Below, one piece after another: positions 16,834 to 25,912 of a stretch of 64,000 nt of DNA (position 1 is the first letter of the stretch; every line of letters begins with the position of its first letter). The notes under the pieces were generated by a model that saw only the letters and a program-made list of their open reading frames with translations, made no database searches and was not told the DNA's origin. Origin of the DNA: Flavobacterium sp. IB48 (lineage in GTDB: Bacteria > Bacteroidota > Bacteroidia > Flavobacteriales > Flavobacteriaceae); NCBI RefSeq assembly GCF_016405855.1, contig NZ_JAEFCA010000005.1, forward strand, positions 348,697 through 412,696. Direction: 5' to 3'. The translations under genes were made by a program, and so were the position numbers.

Positions 16834-18204
16834 TTATTTTTTACTTTTTAATTGATATAAAATAGAACTATGAGGTTTTAAGTCAGTTCCAATTTCATTT
16901 GATGTAGTTTTTGATTTTTCGCCTGTCCACATATTCAAAACTTCAGCCGAACCAGAAATTCCTAAATCAGAAAGGTTTACTGCAACTTTTTGCGAACCGT
17001 TATCAGAAATATTAAATAAAGCCAGATAAACACTGCCATCTTTTGGATTTTTTGAAGTGACAGCAATTTTTCCGTCTTTTTGAAAAAGCTGTTTTACATC
17101 AGTACTTTGATTGTGCATTTTTACGACTTCTTTATTCGTCAATAATGACAATGTAAAAGCGTCATTACTTGGCAAATCTCCTCCAAAAAACAATGGCGAT
17201 TTGAAAATATTAAAAAATGTAATCAAAGTATATTGTTCGTCTTTTGTCAAACGCGTCATACGGTCTTCACCTCTTTCTCCTCTAATTGAAATACGCCCTA
17301 GCGGAATCATATCGCAATCTGGCCATGTTCCCGGCGCAATGTGCGGATACCATTTTTGAGCTACATCCATTAAATGCGTAATATGAGGCCATGTATCCCA
17401 AACATCATCAACCATACGCCACATATTAGCATGTGTAGTTACGTGAGGTGCTGCTTTGATTGGTGTTTCTCCAGGCGATGTACTTAAAACAATTTTACGT
17501 CCGCATTTGTCGATTGCGTTTCTTATTAAGTTGATTTCGCCTTCGTGATACGGTCTTGATAGATCATCTATTTTTATAAAATCTACTCCCCATTGCGCGT
17601 ACAATTCGAAAATAGAATCATAATATTCTTGTGCTCCTGGTTTGTCTGCTACAACAGTATAATTGTCTCTCAGCCATTCGCATTGTAATGCTGTAGAATA
17701 AACTTGGTCTGCAGTGATTCCGTTTGCTCCTTTAATTGGCAGTTTATCTTCGACTGCTTTTTTAGGAATGCCACGCATAATATGGATTCCGAATTTTAAT
17801 CCTTTTTTATGAATATAATCTGCCAAAGGCTTAAAACCTTGTCCATCTTTTGCTGAAGGAAAACGGTTAACAGCTGGCAAATATCTTCCGTACTGATCCA
17901 TTACGTAACGTGGATCTGTTTGGTTGTATCCTCCTGCTTTATCATTTTCAACAAACCATCTGATATCGACTACGATGTATTCCCAACCGAATTTCTTCAA
18001 CTCTTTTGCCATATAATCGGCGTTGGCTTTTACCTCATGCTCTTCAACTGTTGGTCCGTAACAATCCCAGCTATTCCAGCCCATTGGCGGAGTTTGAGCC
18101 CATTGTTTGAATTCTTCTTTTTGAAACGTTTTGTTTTGAGCGTTAGTTGTAACAGATAGAAAAAAAGCTCCTATTGTTACTGTAAGTAAGTTTGTAATTT
18201 TCAT
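16834..18204 (-). CDS. GH27 family glycoside hydrolase (alpha-galactosidase-like)
   Basis: A 456-residue exported enzyme with a signal peptide (about 1-22), a TIM barrel opening with PPMGWNSWDCYG (39-50), and a C-terminal beta domain (about 365-456). The nucleophile is probably Asp213 (DFIKIDD) and the acid/base Asp266 or Asp267 (MVDDVWD). The usual alpha-galactosidase KYDNC motif is replaced by KIDDL, so this is a divergent group. GH27 includes alpha-galactosidases, alpha-N-acetylgalactosaminidases and beta-L-arabinopyranosidases, so the last is a real alternative in an arabinogalactan setting. The stop codon directly abuts the GH43 start. Confidence 0.85.
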   Translation of the reverse strand: MKITNLLTVTIGAFFLSVTTNAQNKTFQKEEFKQWAQTPPMGWNSWDCYGPTVEEHEVKANADYMAKELKKFGWEYIVVDIRWFVENDKAGGYNQTDPRYVMDQYGRYLPAVNRFPSAKDGQGFKPLADYIHKKGLKFGIHIMRGIPKKAVEDKLPIKGANGITADQVYSTALQCEWLRDNYTVVADKPGAQEYYDSIFELYAQWGVDFIKIDDLSRPYHEGEINLIRNAIDKCGRKIVLSTSPGETPIKAAPHVTTHANMWRMVDDVWDTWPHITHLMDVAQKWYPHIAPGTWPDCDMIPLGRISIRGERGEDRMTRLTKDEQYTLITFFNIFKSPLFFGGDLPSNDAFTLSLLTNKEVVKMHNQSTDVKQLFQKDGKIAVTSKNPKDGSVYLALFNISDNGSQKVAVNLSDLGISGSAEVLNMWTGEKSKTTSNEIGTDLKPHSSILYQLKSKK

Positions 18205-18270
18205 TGTGTTTGGTTATGTGTGGTTTTTACACTTTAAATATAATGAAATTTTATTGTTACCAACGTAAAG

Positions 18271-18307
18271 AAAACCTAACAGGTTTTTAAAAACTTGTTA
18301 GGTTTTT
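18271..18307. terminator. Hairpin between the PUL2 GH2 and GH27 genes
   Basis: AAAACCTAACAGGTTTTT (18271-18288) faces AAAAACTTGTTAGGTTTTT (18289-18307), a long stem with short T-runs on either strand. It lies within the enzyme operon, so it may only weaken read-through to GH27 and GH43. Confidence 0.55.
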
Positions 18308-18318
18308 AGATTGATACT

Positions 18319-20742
18319 TTATTTCACATTAATAGTAACCTCAACAGGCTTTAACCACTGGCTTGTAAATTTAACTTTTATAGGCGCTGTAGAATCTCCA
18401 TTTGCCTGAATATATGCTGCAATATGTCCGTGAAATACACGCTGTACATTATCTGTGTAATCAGTCATGTCGCTGTTATTTCCTGCTTCTAATCCTAACA
18501 AAGTTGCCGCACCGTTAATTGTACAAGTAACTTCATTGTCTGAAAGCATTACCGGAAGGCCGTTTTGGTCTTTTACCTGAACCATAATTTTCGCTACGCC
18601 TTTGTCTTTGCTAATTGTAATGTCTTTATCAGCAATTGTTAATTCAACTGGCTGTTGTGTTGAATTAATGGCGAAACGGCTTACTTCTTTATCGTTTTTA
18701 TCTAAACCAACTGCTTCTAATTTTCCTGAAGCAAACGGAATATCCCAATAGATAATTCCGGTTTTTTCGTCATACAATTTAGTTTCTCCCACTACTTTTC
18801 CGTTTAATTCTAAACGCGCTTTTGCAGCATTGGTATAACAAACCACACGAATTTTTTGTCCGTTTTCATAATTCCAAATTGCCCAAGCATCTTTAGAAAT
18901 GTCTTTTTCGTTTGTCAAAGGATAAGTTCCTAAATATGCCATTGGTTGATCTGACCATAATGATTGACGGAAATAACCACGGGGTTTGATAACTCCAGCA
19001 AAATCAACTAAACCAGAATAAAATCCTCTTGAAGGCCATCTTCCTGATTCTCCCAAATAATCGATTCCTGTCCAAAGAAATTGACCGAAAATAAACTTAT
19101 TGTTTTTTACTGCCAACCAAGGTTCCATATCATGAACATTTTCACTTCCATAAATCACTCTTTTTGGATACTTTTCGTGATCTGATTTGTACTTGCTTTC
19201 GGTATAATTATATCCTGTAATATCTAAAGCTCCTGGATATTCTGTTTCGTTAGACATGGCAACTCCAGCCAAACCAGCAGTTGTCGGTCTTGATTTGTCG
19301 TATTTTTTTACTGCAGCGACCAAACGTTTTGCAATTGCTCCAAGTCTCATGGCATCTGGCGCATCTGGTTTATAACCACCGTAAGCTGCTTGCCCAAAAC
19401 CGTCTTTTCCTTTATCTAAAACTGGGTGAGAATACGGATCGTTTGGATAATCTACTTCGTTACCAATACTCCATGCAAATACAGAAAGATGATTTCTGTC
19501 ACGACGTACAAAATCTTCAAGATCTTTTTCGGCATAATCTGCAAAAATATCAAATGAGCCTTCAAATCCTGGTGTTCCGTAGTTCCAGCCTTCTAACCAT
19601 TTACGTTTTGGAAATTCCCATTCGTCATACGCTTCGTTTAAAACCAACAATCCTAGTTCGTCACAAAGTTCATAGAAATCTGGCGCTTGCGGATTGTGGC
19701 TTGTGCGAATGGCATTTACACCAATTTCTTTCAGCGTTTTTAATCTCGTTTTCCAAACTTCTCTTGGAACTGCAGATCCTAAAACTCCAGCATCGTGGTG
19801 CAAACAGACTCCTTTCATTTTCATCCATTTTCCGTTAAGGGCAAAACCATTGTTTGGATCGAATGTGAAGTTTCTGAAACCTGTTTGTGTTACTGTTTTA
19901 TCAATTTCTTTTCCGTCTTTTAAAACTGTTGTTCTCAGTTCATATAAATTAGGATTGTCTAAGTCCCATAATTGCGGATTTTTGACATTTAATTTTGTTG
20001 AAATTTTCCCGTTTTGTTTTGCAGCGAGATCAACTTTTGAAGATGATTTTGCGACCGATTTTCCGTCTTTTGAAAATAATTCATTTACAACAGTTAAAGC
20101 AGATTTTGATGAAGATCCGTTCTCTACATCAACCTCAACATTCAAAGTTCCTGCTCCTTTTTTAACCTCTGGATAAGCGTAAACGCCCCATTGTGTAATA
20201 TGAACCGGATTGGCATAAACCAACCACACATTTCTATAAATTCCAGATCCAGTGTACCATCTTGAGTCGGCGCTTTGGCTGTGGTCTACACGAACCGAAA
20301 TTGTATTTTCTCCACCAAATTTCACAAACTCTGTTGCATCATAAGCAAAAGAAATATATCCGTTTGGACGTTTTCCTAAAGAATGTCCGTTGATGAAAAC
20401 TTCGCTTCTATTATAAACTCCTTCAAAATACAAATAAACTTTTTCTCCAGATTTGGTTTGCGGAATATTAATTGATTTTCTATACCAAGCAATTCCACCA
20501 GGCAAATAACCTGTGCAACTTGCTAATGTTGGACTCAACTGGCCTTTTACGCTCCAGTCGTGCGGTACATTTACTTGTTGCCATTTACTATCATCAAATA
20601 CATTATTTTTTGCTTCTGGAGTTTCCTGAAGATTGAATTTCCAGTTGTCATTTATTTTCTTAGAATCTCCAAACGATATTTGACTGCTTGCAGATAGACA
20701 CGAAAAGAGTAATACGGGGATTAAGGTTTTCTTTGTAATCAT
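18319..20742 (-). CDS. GH2 family beta-galactosidase-like enzyme
   Basis: An 807-residue exported enzyme. It has a signal peptide (about 1-20), a sugar-binding jelly roll (about 27-180; PHDWSV, SGIYRNVWLV), an Ig-like domain (about 185-290), a TIM barrel (about 295-600; GVCLHHDAG, IRTSHNPQAP) and C-terminal domains of the DUF4982 and Big types often found in PUL beta-galactosidases. The acid/base is probably Glu429 (SIGNEVD) and the nucleophile Glu534 (YGSENVH). The Asn-x-Lys pair of beta-glucuronidases is absent, so galactose is the likelier substrate. It lies between GH30 and GH27 genes and probably removes galactose from products of the GH30 enzymes. Confidence 0.88.
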   Translation of the reverse strand: MITKKTLIPVLLFSCLSASSQISFGDSKKINDNWKFNLQETPEAKNNVFDDSKWQQVNVPHDWSVKGQLSPTLASCTGYLPGGIAWYRKSINIPQTKSGEKVYLYFEGVYNRSEVFINGHSLGKRPNGYISFAYDATEFVKFGGENTISVRVDHSQSADSRWYTGSGIYRNVWLVYANPVHITQWGVYAYPEVKKGAGTLNVEVDVENGSSSKSALTVVNELFSKDGKSVAKSSSKVDLAAKQNGKISTKLNVKNPQLWDLDNPNLYELRTTVLKDGKEIDKTVTQTGFRNFTFDPNNGFALNGKWMKMKGVCLHHDAGVLGSAVPREVWKTRLKTLKEIGVNAIRTSHNPQAPDFYELCDELGLLVLNEAYDEWEFPKRKWLEGWNYGTPGFEGSFDIFADYAEKDLEDFVRRDRNHLSVFAWSIGNEVDYPNDPYSHPVLDKGKDGFGQAAYGGYKPDAPDAMRLGAIAKRLVAAVKKYDKSRPTTAGLAGVAMSNETEYPGALDITGYNYTESKYKSDHEKYPKRVIYGSENVHDMEPWLAVKNNKFIFGQFLWTGIDYLGESGRWPSRGFYSGLVDFAGVIKPRGYFRQSLWSDQPMAYLGTYPLTNEKDISKDAWAIWNYENGQKIRVVCYTNAAKARLELNGKVVGETKLYDEKTGIIYWDIPFASGKLEAVGLDKNDKEVSRFAINSTQQPVELTIADKDITISKDKGVAKIMVQVKDQNGLPVMLSDNEVTCTINGAATLLGLEAGNNSDMTDYTDNVQRVFHGHIAAYIQANGDSTAPIKVKFTSQWLKPVEVTINVK

Positions 20743-20753
20743 TTTTTTTTTAA

Positions 20754-20790
20754 GGTTCTAAGATGCTAAGATTCTGAGAGTCTAAGCTTC
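20754..20790. repeat. Short CTAAGATG-type word array
   Basis: GGTTCTAAGATGCTAAGATT and following CTGAGAGTCTAAGC are variants of the word array seen at 9959, 22627, 45996 and 48247. It lies upstream of the GH2 start within the PUL2 operon. Confidence 0.5.
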
Positions 20791-20824
20791 TTTTGTTTAT
20801 TTAATTATTTTTTTTGTTTCAAGT

Positions 20825-22408
20825 TTATTGCAACTCTCCAACAAACGTCACTACAGATCTTGCAGGAATTTCTAGATTTCCATTTTTCTGAACTTCGGCT
20901 CTTTTTAGATTTGATGTATCAGAAGTTACGTAAGGTGTGAACTCGTTATTTTTTAAAGTTCCTTTTGATAAATCAAATTTGTATTCTTGCGCCGATTTTC
21001 CGCAGTTTACTGCCACTACAATCAGCTTTTTGCTTTGAATATCTTTGTAAGCCGTTAGCATTACATCATTTGCTTTGTCTAATTCGTTTTGGTTTGGAAT
21101 ATCAACTCTCAACATCCCTGGACGAACAAAAAGCGAATAATTTCCTAAAGCCCAAAGCAGTTTTGAATCGTGAAATTCTCCATCATTTCTTACATAATCT
21201 GGAGCAGTTCCGCCGTTACTTTTTCCATCGTCTAAATAAATTAAACCATCCTTGTAATCTACTCTTGTTATTGATGTCCACCATTGCCAAGAAGCTGCGT
21301 TGGCAACCGCAATATCATTATGAATTAAACGAGCAACGAACAAAGCGGTCTGCATTCCTAAATCTCTTCCGCCACCAGAACCGCCAGGGATTTCAGCTTC
21401 TCCTGGGTTTTCTAAAATACAGTATTCCGATTGCCAGTATTTTAATCCCGGTTTTTGCTTGACTTCTTTAGCAATTAATTTTCGGCTTAAAACCTGTCTT
21501 TCAACTGGCCATGTTGTAAAATAACTGTGCCCGAGAATTACATTTTTTACGTTTGAAAACTTAGTCACGTTCGTTTTGGTATTTCCAAAGAAATAATCGA
21601 TTTGATTGTCACGGTTTTCTGAATTTACATTTTCATACAAATAATCGATTTGAGCGGCCTCTGCAATTACAATCTCAGTACTCATTTTTTTAGCTTTCAA
21701 TTTTTCTGAAAGTGATTTGGTCAAATCATATATTTCCTGATTGGTTGCTGGTGTTCCTTCCTGACTATTTGTATCTCCGTGTTTTGGCATCCATTCCCAT
21801 TGCGGTTCATTAATCGGACTAACATAATCGAATTTGATTCCTTCTTTTTTCTCCAATCCTTGAATACTTTGAACTAAGAAATCGGCAAATTTTGGAATTG
21901 CACCATCTTTTAGATTCAGTTTATTCTTTTGAGATGCAAAAGATAATCCGTTGTTAGTCATATAAACTGGAGGACTATTAGTAAAAATAAGAAACTTTTC
22001 TACTCCACGTTTTTTAGCCGCCTGCAAAAACCATCTTTGTCCTTCTTGTTTTGAGAAATCATAAGTCCCGTCAGCATTCAGAAAACATTCGCTTCTTCTC
22101 CATTCGTCAGAAACTTTACTGTTTTCTCCTTGTTCTGTACTCCCTGCGCCAAGATTAAATCGCCAGATCGAAAGTCCGATTCCTTTTGGATTTCCTTGTG
22201 CATCTATTTCTTTACTAAAAAGCAAATCTGCAATGGCATTTTTTTTCTGTTCAGGCCAATTTTTACCCACAAACTGTGTTCTCCAAGCATCAGAGCCTCC
22301 AAAACCATCCATGGTTTGCACTACATTATCTGTGCTAATAGTAACCGTTCTCTGTGCAAATGACATTGAAGTTGTTACCAATAAAAGCGAGATATATATT
22401 TTTCTCAT
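20825..22408 (-). CDS. GH30 family endo-beta-galactanase-like enzyme (copy 1)
   Basis: A 527-residue exported enzyme: signal peptide (about 1-18), TIM barrel (about 30-430) and a C-terminal beta domain ending ARSVVTFVG. It starts with the GH30 signature MDGFGGSDAW (33-42). The acid/base is probably Glu201 (PINEPQWEW) and the nucleophile Glu328 (QSEYC). Overall motifs resemble enzymes known as endo-beta-1,6-galactanases, but the subfamily needs a search. A lipoprotein paralogue, copy 2, is encoded just upstream in the operon. A soluble copy beside a lipoprotein copy suggests action in the periplasm and at the surface respectively. Confidence 0.82.
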   Translation of the reverse strand: MRKIYISLLLVTTSMSFAQRTVTISTDNVVQTMDGFGGSDAWRTQFVGKNWPEQKKNAIADLLFSKEIDAQGNPKGIGLSIWRFNLGAGSTEQGENSKVSDEWRRSECFLNADGTYDFSKQEGQRWFLQAAKKRGVEKFLIFTNSPPVYMTNNGLSFASQKNKLNLKDGAIPKFADFLVQSIQGLEKKEGIKFDYVSPINEPQWEWMPKHGDTNSQEGTPATNQEIYDLTKSLSEKLKAKKMSTEIVIAEAAQIDYLYENVNSENRDNQIDYFFGNTKTNVTKFSNVKNVILGHSYFTTWPVERQVLSRKLIAKEVKQKPGLKYWQSEYCILENPGEAEIPGGSGGGRDLGMQTALFVARLIHNDIAVANAASWQWWTSITRVDYKDGLIYLDDGKSNGGTAPDYVRNDGEFHDSKLLWALGNYSLFVRPGMLRVDIPNQNELDKANDVMLTAYKDIQSKKLIVVAVNCGKSAQEYKFDLSKGTLKNNEFTPYVTSDTSNLKRAEVQKNGNLEIPARSVVTFVGELQ

Positions 22409-22519
22409 TTAATTATTATTTTTCGTGTTGACGTAATTTTTGTTATCGTCTTTTGCCATTTCGCCGAAAGAGAAGTCTTCGTAAATAAATCAACCAAGCC
22501 CTCATTAGTTTGTCGAGTT

Positions 22520-22658
22520 ACTTGTGGAGATCCCTCCTCCGTCGGGATGACAAGTTTGTGGTTAATAACTTTGTCAAAGTTTAAAACTTTGTCAAAGTTT
22601 GCACACAATACTACTTATCTTTCAAAACTTAGAATCTTAGCATCTTAGCCCCTTAGCA
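22520..22658. repeat. Intergenic repeats between the two GH30 genes
   Basis: 22520-22555 is a hairpin: ACTTGT and ACAAGT arms, with an inner ATCCC / GGGAT pair. At about 22568-22600 the palindrome AACTTTGTCAAAGTTT occurs twice. 22627-22658 is a CTTAGCATCTTAG word array. A 67-codon frame over part of this region reads repeat DNA and is unlikely to be a gene. Confidence 0.55.
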
Positions 22659-22660
22659 AC

Positions 22661-24298
22661 TTATTTATATGTTCCAACATAAGTTACTACTGATCTGGCA
22701 GGAATTTCAAGACCAGAAACATCAACCGCTGTTCCTTTTTTCAAACTCATTGTTTCAGAAGTAATGTAAGGGTTTAATTTGTTGTCTGTTACTGTTCCGC
22801 CTGCAAGATTCAATTTATAAGCTTTTGCTGATTTACTTATGTTTACCGCAACAATTACCAATTTTTTATTTGTAGCATCTTTATAAGCTGTAAGCATTAC
22901 ATCATTTAATGCTGTCGAATTATCGATGCTTGGAATCTGAACTCTCACCATTCCTGGTTTTACGAAAAAAGAAAAGTTTCCTAAAGCCCAAAGTGTTTTT
23001 GAATCTCTAATGTAACCGTCATTTTTACAGTAATCTGCATTTCCTGCTCCGTTACTTGCTCCATCATCAACGTGAATTAAACCATCTTTGTAGTCGCCAC
23101 GGCTAATTGCCGTCCACCATTGCCAAGACGTTACACCTCCAACGGCAATATCAGTACTAATAATACGAGCTGTCCAAAGTGCCAAAGACATTCCTAAATC
23201 TCTTCCTGAACCAGCTCCACCTGGAAGTTCTGCAGTTCCCGGACTTTCTAAAACGCAATATTCAGATGACCAAAGACTAACTCCGCCAACAGACTGAATT
23301 TTCGCAGCGGCGGCTTGTCTTGATGAAATCATTTCACTTAATGGCCATGCTTGCCAATAACTGTGTCCAGAAATTGTCTTTTTTACATTGCTTAAACTGC
23401 CGATGTTTTTAGTAGAATTGGTTGCAAAAAAGTAATCAATCTGATTGGATCTGCTTTCTTTTCCTGAAACAGTCTTGTATAATGGTTCGTAAGCTCCTGC
23501 TTCTCCAACTACAATCTTGGCTTCTAGTCCTTTCGCTTGTAATTTTGGAGAAAGAATATTGACAAAACTGTAAATATTGGCATTTGTCGCCGGAGAACCT
23601 TCCTGCCCGCTTCCATCCCATTCGTATTGCGGTTCATTAAACGGACTCACATAGTCTATTGTTAAACCGTGTTCTGTTTTTAGCTTATCTAAAGATGTTG
23701 TCCAAAAATCGGCCAAGTCGGGCATTTTACCATCTTTTAAATTGTAAAATTCTTTGATTGTAGCATGTGCTTTTCCGTTTTGAGTTAAATAAACTGGAGC
23801 ACTGTTGGCAAAAGCTAAAAGTTTATCTACGCCACGTTCTCTTGCGGCTTTCATAAACCAAACCTGACCCGCTTGTTTTGTCATATTATACGAAACTCCA
23901 TCTGTAGTAAAACATTCCGATCTTCTCCATTCGTCGGTAATATCACTTGCTACGCCTTGTTCTGCACTTCCTGCTCCAAGATTGAAACGCCATAATGATA
24001 AACCGATTCCTTTTGGATTTCCGTCTGCATCTACACCTTGACTGAATAATAAATCTGCTATTTTATTCTTTTTATCAGTAGGCCAATTTTTTCCAATGAA
24101 ATTACATTGCCAAGCATCCGAAGCTCCAAAACTTTCCATTGTTTGAAGATTCATATCTAAACTAATATTCAATGCTGCTGTGCCACTTTCTGAACTCGAG
24201 CTATCAGATTTATCAGAATCGCAGCTCATAAAAAGCGAACTTGCAGAAAGCAAGCCTGCACACAGCAGACTTACTTTATTTCCTTTAAAGATGCTCAT
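22661..24298 (-). CDS. GH30 family endo-beta-galactanase-like lipoprotein (copy 2)
   Basis: A 545-residue protein with a hydrophobic export signal ending FMSC (Cys26; a weak but plausible lipobox), then a Ser-rich linker (about 30-40). The GH30 barrel starts at MESFGASDAW (54-63). The acid/base is probably Glu222 (PFNEPQYEW) and the nucleophile Glu346 (SSEYCV). It aligns along its length with copy 1, so it came from a duplication followed by divergence. Only one base separates it from susD, so they share a message. Lipid anchoring would place it at the cell surface, cutting the polymer before import by SusCD. Confidence 0.83.
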   Translation of the reverse strand: MSIFKGNKVSLLCAGLLSASSLFMSCDSDKSDSSSSESGTAALNISLDMNLQTMESFGASDAWQCNFIGKNWPTDKKNKIADLLFSQGVDADGNPKGIGLSLWRFNLGAGSAEQGVASDITDEWRRSECFTTDGVSYNMTKQAGQVWFMKAARERGVDKLLAFANSAPVYLTQNGKAHATIKEFYNLKDGKMPDLADFWTTSLDKLKTEHGLTIDYVSPFNEPQYEWDGSGQEGSPATNANIYSFVNILSPKLQAKGLEAKIVVGEAGAYEPLYKTVSGKESRSNQIDYFFATNSTKNIGSLSNVKKTISGHSYWQAWPLSEMISSRQAAAAKIQSVGGVSLWSSEYCVLESPGTAELPGGAGSGRDLGMSLALWTARIISTDIAVGGVTSWQWWTAISRGDYKDGLIHVDDGASNGAGNADYCKNDGYIRDSKTLWALGNFSFFVKPGMVRVQIPSIDNSTALNDVMLTAYKDATNKKLVIVAVNISKSAKAYKLNLAGGTVTDNKLNPYITSETMSLKKGTAVDVSGLEIPARSVVTYVGTYK

Positions 24299-24299
24299 C

Positions 24300-25901
24300 T
24301 TAATAACCAGGATTTTGTTTGATTAAATTACCGCTTAAGTCAATTTCTAATTGTGGAATTGGCCATAATAAGTGCTTAGAAGGGTCAAAGTTGATTCCTT
24401 TGTCTTGCGGTTCTCTCAAATTGGTTGTTTCATAAGGGTCAGTAGAACTCAAATTATACTTTACAAAGGTTCCGTTTGGTCCCATTAAAGATTCGATAAC
24501 TGGTCTTCCTGTTGTTGGATCTTTTTCGCGACGGATATCAAATAAACGAAGTCCTTCAAAAGCCAATTCTAAACGACGCTCTTTGTAGATTTGTTTCAAT
24601 AAAGTTGGTCCAGAAATTCCTGTTTTTGGATCTAATTTTACACGAGCTCTAATTACATTGATATCTGTTAAAGCATCTCCTCCTAAGTGATAATTTGCTT
24701 CTGCTCTTGTCAAATACATTTCTGCTAAACGAATCAACGGAATATTTAATGGCAAGTGACCGTCTTTTTTATCTAATGAACGACGTGTTGCAATTGGAAT
24801 GTAATATTTACGGCAAATACGTCCTGATTTGTTATCGTTTAAACTGAATTTATGAGTTGGATTTAAAACCTCATCTCCGTAAGCAGCTTCTCCCCATTTT
24901 GTAATGGTGCTTCTACGACGAATTACATCATTTTCAGAAAGATAAGCATTTTCTAAATCGCTCGTTGGCATACACCATCCCCATCCGTCTAAAACATCAG
25001 CGGCATCATTACTTGGAAAATTCTTTTTGTCTTCTCCTCTTGCTCCCGCTAAAGTTGGTAATGCAGAACCTAAATCTCTATTTTGAACTGATGAAGATTG
25101 TGCTTCTAAAATCGATTCAATTCCGTTATGGTTGTTTACATTCCAGATATTTAAGAAATCAGCCTCAAGCGCAAAAGGTCCTTCAGTGATTACTTTGTTT
25201 GAATATGTTTTAGCTTCAGCCCATTTTTCTTGAAACAATGAAACACGAGCTAATAAAGCATAAGCCGCCCATTTGTTTATTCTACCATCTTTATTGACAG
25301 GAGTGTTTTCTAATTTTGCAGCCGAATCTTTAAGATCTGTTTCAATTTGCGCATATACGTCTGCCGCAGAGCTTCTCTCTAAAGTTAAATCTCCTGTTCC
25401 TAAAGATTTTGTATACAAGGGAACTCCTCCAAAAAGATTTACCAATTCGTAGTAGCAATAAGCACGTACGAATAAGGATTCTCCCATATATTGGTTTTTC
25501 TGCGCATCTGTAAGTGGCGATGAAGCCATTCTCTCTAAACCAATATTAGCCGATTGAATGGTGTAGTAATGTGCAGTGTAGATACTGTTCATATCTCCCA
25601 TATTATCGGGAGTAATTAGATACTGTGAAGCAGGTCTGTGCGCACCACTGTCCTGTCCGGTATTTCCCATCCAAGCGTCATCGGTTGACATCTCGTTCGT
25701 TACTCTTGGTGCTACTAATGTCCACCAGTCGTTAGGAAGCAATAACCTTTTTGTTAATTCGTTGGTATAATTTTCACACTCTTGTACTGTTTGAAAATAG
25801 TTCTCTAAAGTCTGGGTTCCTCTTTGTTCTTTTTCGATGAAATCACTGCAAGAAGCTGAAAACAAAGAGAAAGCTATGATTGATACTATAATTTTTTTCA
25901 T
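24300..25901 (-). CDS. SusD/RagB-family nutrient-binding lipoprotein
   Basis: A 533-residue surface lipoprotein with an N-terminal lipobox (FSASC, Cys about 18), the SusD opening DFIEKEQRGTQTLENYFQ, helical repeats (FVRAYCYYELVNLFGGVPLY) and the usual C-terminal part (IYKERRLELAFEGLRLFDIRR, then LLWPIP). It follows the PUL2 SusC by 11 bases and precedes the surface GH30 enzyme by one base. It would bind oligosaccharide and deliver it to the SusC pore. Confidence 0.95.
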   Translation of the reverse strand: MKKIIVSIIAFSLFSASCSDFIEKEQRGTQTLENYFQTVQECENYTNELTKRLLLPNDWWTLVAPRVTNEMSTDDAWMGNTGQDSGAHRPASQYLITPDNMGDMNSIYTAHYYTIQSANIGLERMASSPLTDAQKNQYMGESLFVRAYCYYELVNLFGGVPLYTKSLGTGDLTLERSSAADVYAQIETDLKDSAAKLENTPVNKDGRINKWAAYALLARVSLFQEKWAEAKTYSNKVITEGPFALEADFLNIWNVNNHNGIESILEAQSSSVQNRDLGSALPTLAGARGEDKKNFPSNDAADVLDGWGWCMPTSDLENAYLSENDVIRRRSTITKWGEAAYGDEVLNPTHKFSLNDNKSGRICRKYYIPIATRRSLDKKDGHLPLNIPLIRLAEMYLTRAEANYHLGGDALTDINVIRARVKLDPKTGISGPTLLKQIYKERRLELAFEGLRLFDIRREKDPTTGRPVIESLMGPNGTFVKYNLSSTDPYETTNLREPQDKGINFDPSKHLLWPIPQLEIDLSGNLIKQNPGY

Positions 25902-25912
25902 GATCGTTTTGA

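Noticed and set aside
19281..19838. 185-codon plus-strand frame opposite the GH2 gene
   Set aside because: It is a shadow of the GH2 coding sequence; its composition is unusual and it has no domain.
22405..22608. 67-codon minus-strand frame between the two GH30 genes
   Set aside because: It reads through repeat DNA, including the duplicated AACTTTGTC word, and overlaps the GH30 start. No family features.
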